From NCBI GenBank assembly GCA_904419875.1, contig CAJFTG010000020.1, positions 1-41,874 of the forward strand: a DNA stretch of 41,874 nucleotides, given 5' to 3'. The DNA comes from Candidatus Avimonas caecicola (GTDB lineage: Bacteria; Bacillota; Clostridia; Oscillospirales; Acutalibacteraceae). Both the position numbers and the translations under genes were made by a program. A model generated the notes under the pieces. The model was not told where the DNA came from and made no database searches. It saw nothing but the letters and a program-made list of their open reading frames with translations. Position 1 is the first letter of the stretch. Every line of letters begins with the position of its first letter. Shown piece after piece: positions 39,346-41,874 of the stretch.

Positions 39346-41832
39346 ATGGCAGAGAAGACGACCAAAGCGGACAAGACAAGCTCTGCACCGGCCCAGGCGG
39401 AAAAGACGGAAGGGAAGCCTGTCATCACCGAACAAGGGCTGGCCGACCGGCTGACTTCCAAGCTGCTGCACAATTTTTCGGTGCAGCCGGAGGGCGCGAC
39501 AAACGAGAACTTTTATAACGCGCTGGTGCTGGTGCTCCGCGACCTGATGCGCAGCCGCCGTGTCGAGTATATTGAAAAGACGCACAAGCAGAATGCCCGG
39601 CAGGTGTATTATCTGTGTATGGAATTCCTGATGGGGCGCAGCCTGAAGAACACGCTGTACAACCTCAATCTGACGGAGGAAGCCCGGCATGTGCTCGCCA
39701 AATACGACGTGAAACTGGATTCCCTGTTCGAGCTGGAGCCGGACGCAGGTCTGGGCAACGGCGGCCTGGGCCGCCTGGCCGCCTGCTTCCTGGATGGGCT
39801 GGCGACCGAATCCATCCCCGCGGTGGGGTATTCGCTGCTGTACGAATACGGCATCTTCCGGCAGAAGCTGGTGGACGGCTGGCAGACCGAGGTGCCTGAC
39901 TTCTGGCTGCCGGGCGGGGAAAGCTGGCTGCTTCCCCGGCCGGAGCTTGCCAAGCAGGTCAAATTCGACGGCCATATCCGCGAATGGTGGGACGGCGGCT
40001 ATCATCACGTGGAGCATGAGAACCCCAACATCGTCATCGCCCAGCCTTACGACATGATGGTGGCCGGCAAGGACGGCCGCGGCGTCTCCACCCTGCGGCT
40101 CTGGCGGGCGACCTCCCCGGGGATGGATATGTCCCTGTTCAACCAGGGGGAATACATGCGCGCCATGGAGCAGAAGGCGATGGCCGAGGTCATCACCCAG
40201 GTGCTGTATCCGGCGGACAACCACCGGGAGGGGAAATCCCTGCGGCTGTCCCAGCAGTATTTCCTGGTGTCCGCCTCGGTCCAGGACATCGTCCGCCGCC
40301 ATCTGGAACAGTACGGCTCCATGGACACCCTGCCCGAAATGACCGCGATCCATATCAACGACACCCACCCGACCCTCGCCATCCCCGAGCTGATGCGGAT
40401 TCTGCTGGACGAGTGCGGCTACGGCTGGGAGCCGGCATGGGAGATCGTCACCCGTACCGTCGCCTATACCAACCACACCGTGATGGCCGAGGCGCTCGAG
40501 TGCTGGCCGGAGGACCTCTTTTCCCAGCGCCTGCCCCGGATTTATCAGATCGTGAGGGAAATCAACGACCGCTTCAGCGCCCGGATGATGGAGGAGACCG
40601 GCGGCGACAGGGAGAAGGTCGGCCGGATGGCGATTATCAGCTACGGCGTCATCAAGATGGCCAACCTCTGCGTGGCGGCGGCCCATTCGGTCAACGGCGT
40701 GTCCAAGCTGCACAGCGAGATCCTGAAAAACGACGTGTTTCACGACCAGTACACCATGGCGCCGGAAAAATTTGAGAACGTGACCAACGGCATCGCCCAC
40801 CGGCGCTGGCTCTGTCAGGCGAATCCGGGCCTTTCCCGGTTCATCACCGACCGCATCGGCGGCGGCTTTGTCCTGCGCGCAGAGGAGCTGTCCCGGCTGC
40901 GGCCCTATGTGGACGACCCCGCCGCGCAGGAGGAATTTCTGAAAATCAAGCGGGAGAACAAGGTGCGCCTGGCGGACTATATCCGGGAGAACAACGGCGT
41001 CGTGGTGGACCCGGATTCGATCTTCGACGTGCAGGTCAAGCGGCTGCACGAGTACAAGCGGCAGCACCTCAACGCGCTGCACATCCTGCACACCTATCTC
41101 ACCCTCAAGGACAACCCGAACATGGATTTCGTCCCCCGCACCTACCTGTTCGGCGCGAAATCCGCGCCGGGGTACTACCTGGCTAAGGAGATCATCCGCT
41201 TTATCTGCGCCCTGGGCAAGGAAATCGACAGCGATCCGGCGGTCCGGGATAAGCTGAAGGTGGTCTACCTGGAGGATTACCGGGTGACGCTGGCGGAACT
41301 GATGATGCCGGCGGCCGATATCAGCGAGCAGATCTCCCTCGCCGGCACCGAGGCGAGCGGCACCGGCAACATGAAGCTGATGATGAACGGGGCGGTGACC
41401 CTCGGCACCATGGACGGCGCGAACGTCGAGATCTACAATGCGGTGGGGCCGGACAACATCTTCATCTTCGGGATGACCGCCCAGGAGGTAGAGGAGATCA
41501 AAAAGCGCGGCGGCTATAACCCCCAGTCCCTGTACAACGGCAATCCGCATATCCACCGCGCGATTGATTATATGTTCCACGGCTTCGGCGGCCGGGCTTA
41601 CGGCGAGGTGGCCGGCTCGCTGACCGGCAGCGACCCGTATATGGTGCTGGCCGATTTCGAGGATTACGCCCGCGCGCAGCAGCTTTCCGCCCAGACGTAT
41701 GCCGACCGGCCCAAGTGGGCGCGCATGGCGATGATCAATACCGCCGAAAGCGGGATCTTTTCCTCCGACCGCGCCATCCGCGATTATTCGGAGCAGATCT
41801 GGCATGGCCGCCCGGTGAAATGGACGGAATAA
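39346..41832 (+). CDS. glgP: Glycogen/starch/alpha-glucan phosphorylase
   Basis: Pyridoxal-phosphate enzyme of 828 aa that releases glucose 1-phosphate from alpha-1,4-glucans. The GT35 fold is complete: E-F-L-M-G-R-S-L near residue 93, G-N-G-G-L-G-R-L-A-A-C-F near 138, H-I-N-D-T-H-P near 347, V-K-R-L-H-E-Y-K-R-Q near 566, and E-A-S-G-T-G-N-M-K-L-M-M-N-G with the PLP lysine K677. G-T-M-D-G-A-N-V-E-I follows. Start ATG 39346 is preceded by GAAAGGAAG; the in-frame GTG at 39316 lies before that site and would add ten residues. No other glycogen gene is in the window, so it appears to be a single-gene unit with its own promoter. Confidence 0.97.
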   Translation: MAEKTTKADKTSSAPAQAEKTEGKPVITEQGLADRLTSKLLHNFSVQPEGATNENFYNALVLVLRDLMRSRRVEYIEKTHKQNARQVYYLCMEFLMGRSLKNTLYNLNLTEEARHVLAKYDVKLDSLFELEPDAGLGNGGLGRLAACFLDGLATESIPAVGYSLLYEYGIFRQKLVDGWQTEVPDFWLPGGESWLLPRPELAKQVKFDGHIREWWDGGYHHVEHENPNIVIAQPYDMMVAGKDGRGVSTLRLWRATSPGMDMSLFNQGEYMRAMEQKAMAEVITQVLYPADNHREGKSLRLSQQYFLVSASVQDIVRRHLEQYGSMDTLPEMTAIHINDTHPTLAIPELMRILLDECGYGWEPAWEIVTRTVAYTNHTVMAEALECWPEDLFSQRLPRIYQIVREINDRFSARMMEETGGDREKVGRMAIISYGVIKMANLCVAAAHSVNGVSKLHSEILKNDVFHDQYTMAPEKFENVTNGIAHRRWLCQANPGLSRFITDRIGGGFVLRAEELSRLRPYVDDPAAQEEFLKIKRENKVRLADYIRENNGVVVDPDSIFDVQVKRLHEYKRQHLNALHILHTYLTLKDNPNMDFVPRTYLFGAKSAPGYYLAKEIIRFICALGKEIDSDPAVRDKLKVVYLEDYRVTLAELMMPAADISEQISLAGTEASGTGNMKLMMNGAVTLGTMDGANVEIYNAVGPDNIFIFGMTAQEVEEIKKRGGYNPQSLYNGNPHIHRAIDYMFHGFGGRAYGEVAGSLTGSDPYMVLADFEDYARAQQLSAQTYADRPKWARMAMINTAESGIFSSDRAIRDYSEQIWHGRPVKWTE

Positions 41833-41856
41833 TCAACACGACCAACGGAAAGCGCC

Positions 41857-41874
41857 GCACGGATATATCCGTGC
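41857..41874 (+). terminator. Start of a terminator-like palindrome at the window edge
   Basis: GCACGGATATATCCGTGC is a perfect 18-nt palindrome 24 bp after the glgP stop. The window ends at its last base, so a T-tract cannot be seen. Confidence 0.55.

Noticed and set aside
39115-41805. Nearly 900-codon open frame antisense to glgP, and similar long antisense frames over pst, yfhO and the ABC gene
   Set aside because: GC-rich coding DNA leaves antisense frames open by chance; the translations are His/Gly/Arg-rich without domains, while the sense frames encode complete known proteins.
1-41874. tRNA, rRNA, insertion sequences, phage or integrase genes
   Set aside because: None was recognised on either strand; no transposase or integrase motif and no cloverleaf-like sequence were noticed, although a dedicated RNA search was not possible.

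Overview
The window is high-GC DNA with spore genes and Gram-positive-type lipoproteins. It carries spoVT, gpr and spoIIP, the Bacillus-like order rpsT/gpr/spoIIP, teichoic-acid-type sugar-transfer genes and consensus sigma-A promoters. This points to a spore-forming, GC-rich Clostridia member, most likely Oscillospiraceae/Ruminococcaceae-like. The genus cannot be read from the sequence. I see no rRNA, tRNA, transposase, phage gene or CRISPR array.

Layout. 1-1.9 kb: low-complexity DNA, a possible yhbY remnant and an XRE regulator. 1.7-9.5 kb: a complete phosphate regulon, with a helically phased Pho box, pstS-pstC-pstA-pstB-phoU and a phoP-phoR two-component pair that has its own consensus promoter. 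PstC has an extra four-helix N-terminal domain. 9.9-14.9 kb: a branched-chain amino acid ABC importer (livJ-H-M-G-F). It is followed at 15.3-16.3 kb by azlC-azlD, a branched-chain amino acid exporter pair. 16.5-20 kb: an O-antigen-ligase-like protein, a DegV lipid-binding protein and a small membrane protein. 20.5-24.7 kb: a YfhO-family GT-C-like membrane protein overlapping a GtrB/CsbB-like polyprenyl-phosphate glycosyltransferase, probably a cell-surface glycosylation pair. 25.1-28.4 kb: rpsT (minus) divergent from gpr, spoIIP and an orphan membrane-anchored protein. 28.6-32.2 kb: a fused ABC-FtsX exporter and spoVT. 32.8-34.3 kb: a sodium:solute symporter (minus). 34.3-35.6 kb: a gene-free stretch ending in an AT-rich island with a near-perfect promoter. 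35.6-37.1 kb: a secreted metzincin protease and a lipoprotein. 37.2-39.0 kb (minus): hxlR-trxB-trxA, with a reductase that lacks NADPH-binding motifs. 39.2-41.8 kb: glycogen phosphorylase.

How the parts work together. PhoR/PhoP should sense Pst/PhoU status and act on the Pho box in front of pstS. Both binding-protein importers have a strong hairpin between the binding-protein gene and its permease, which fits excess binding protein over permease. The spore genes span early engulfment (SpoIIP), late forespore control (SpoVT) and germination (GPR).

The most unusual non-coding signal is a dispersed set of 9-11 bp tandem repeats that are purine-rich on one strand, most with a GCAGG core. They sit in intergenic DNA and at gene 3' ends at eight or more places. 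The most unusual proteins are the extended PstC, the TrxB-like flavoprotein and the metzincin/lipoprotein pair.
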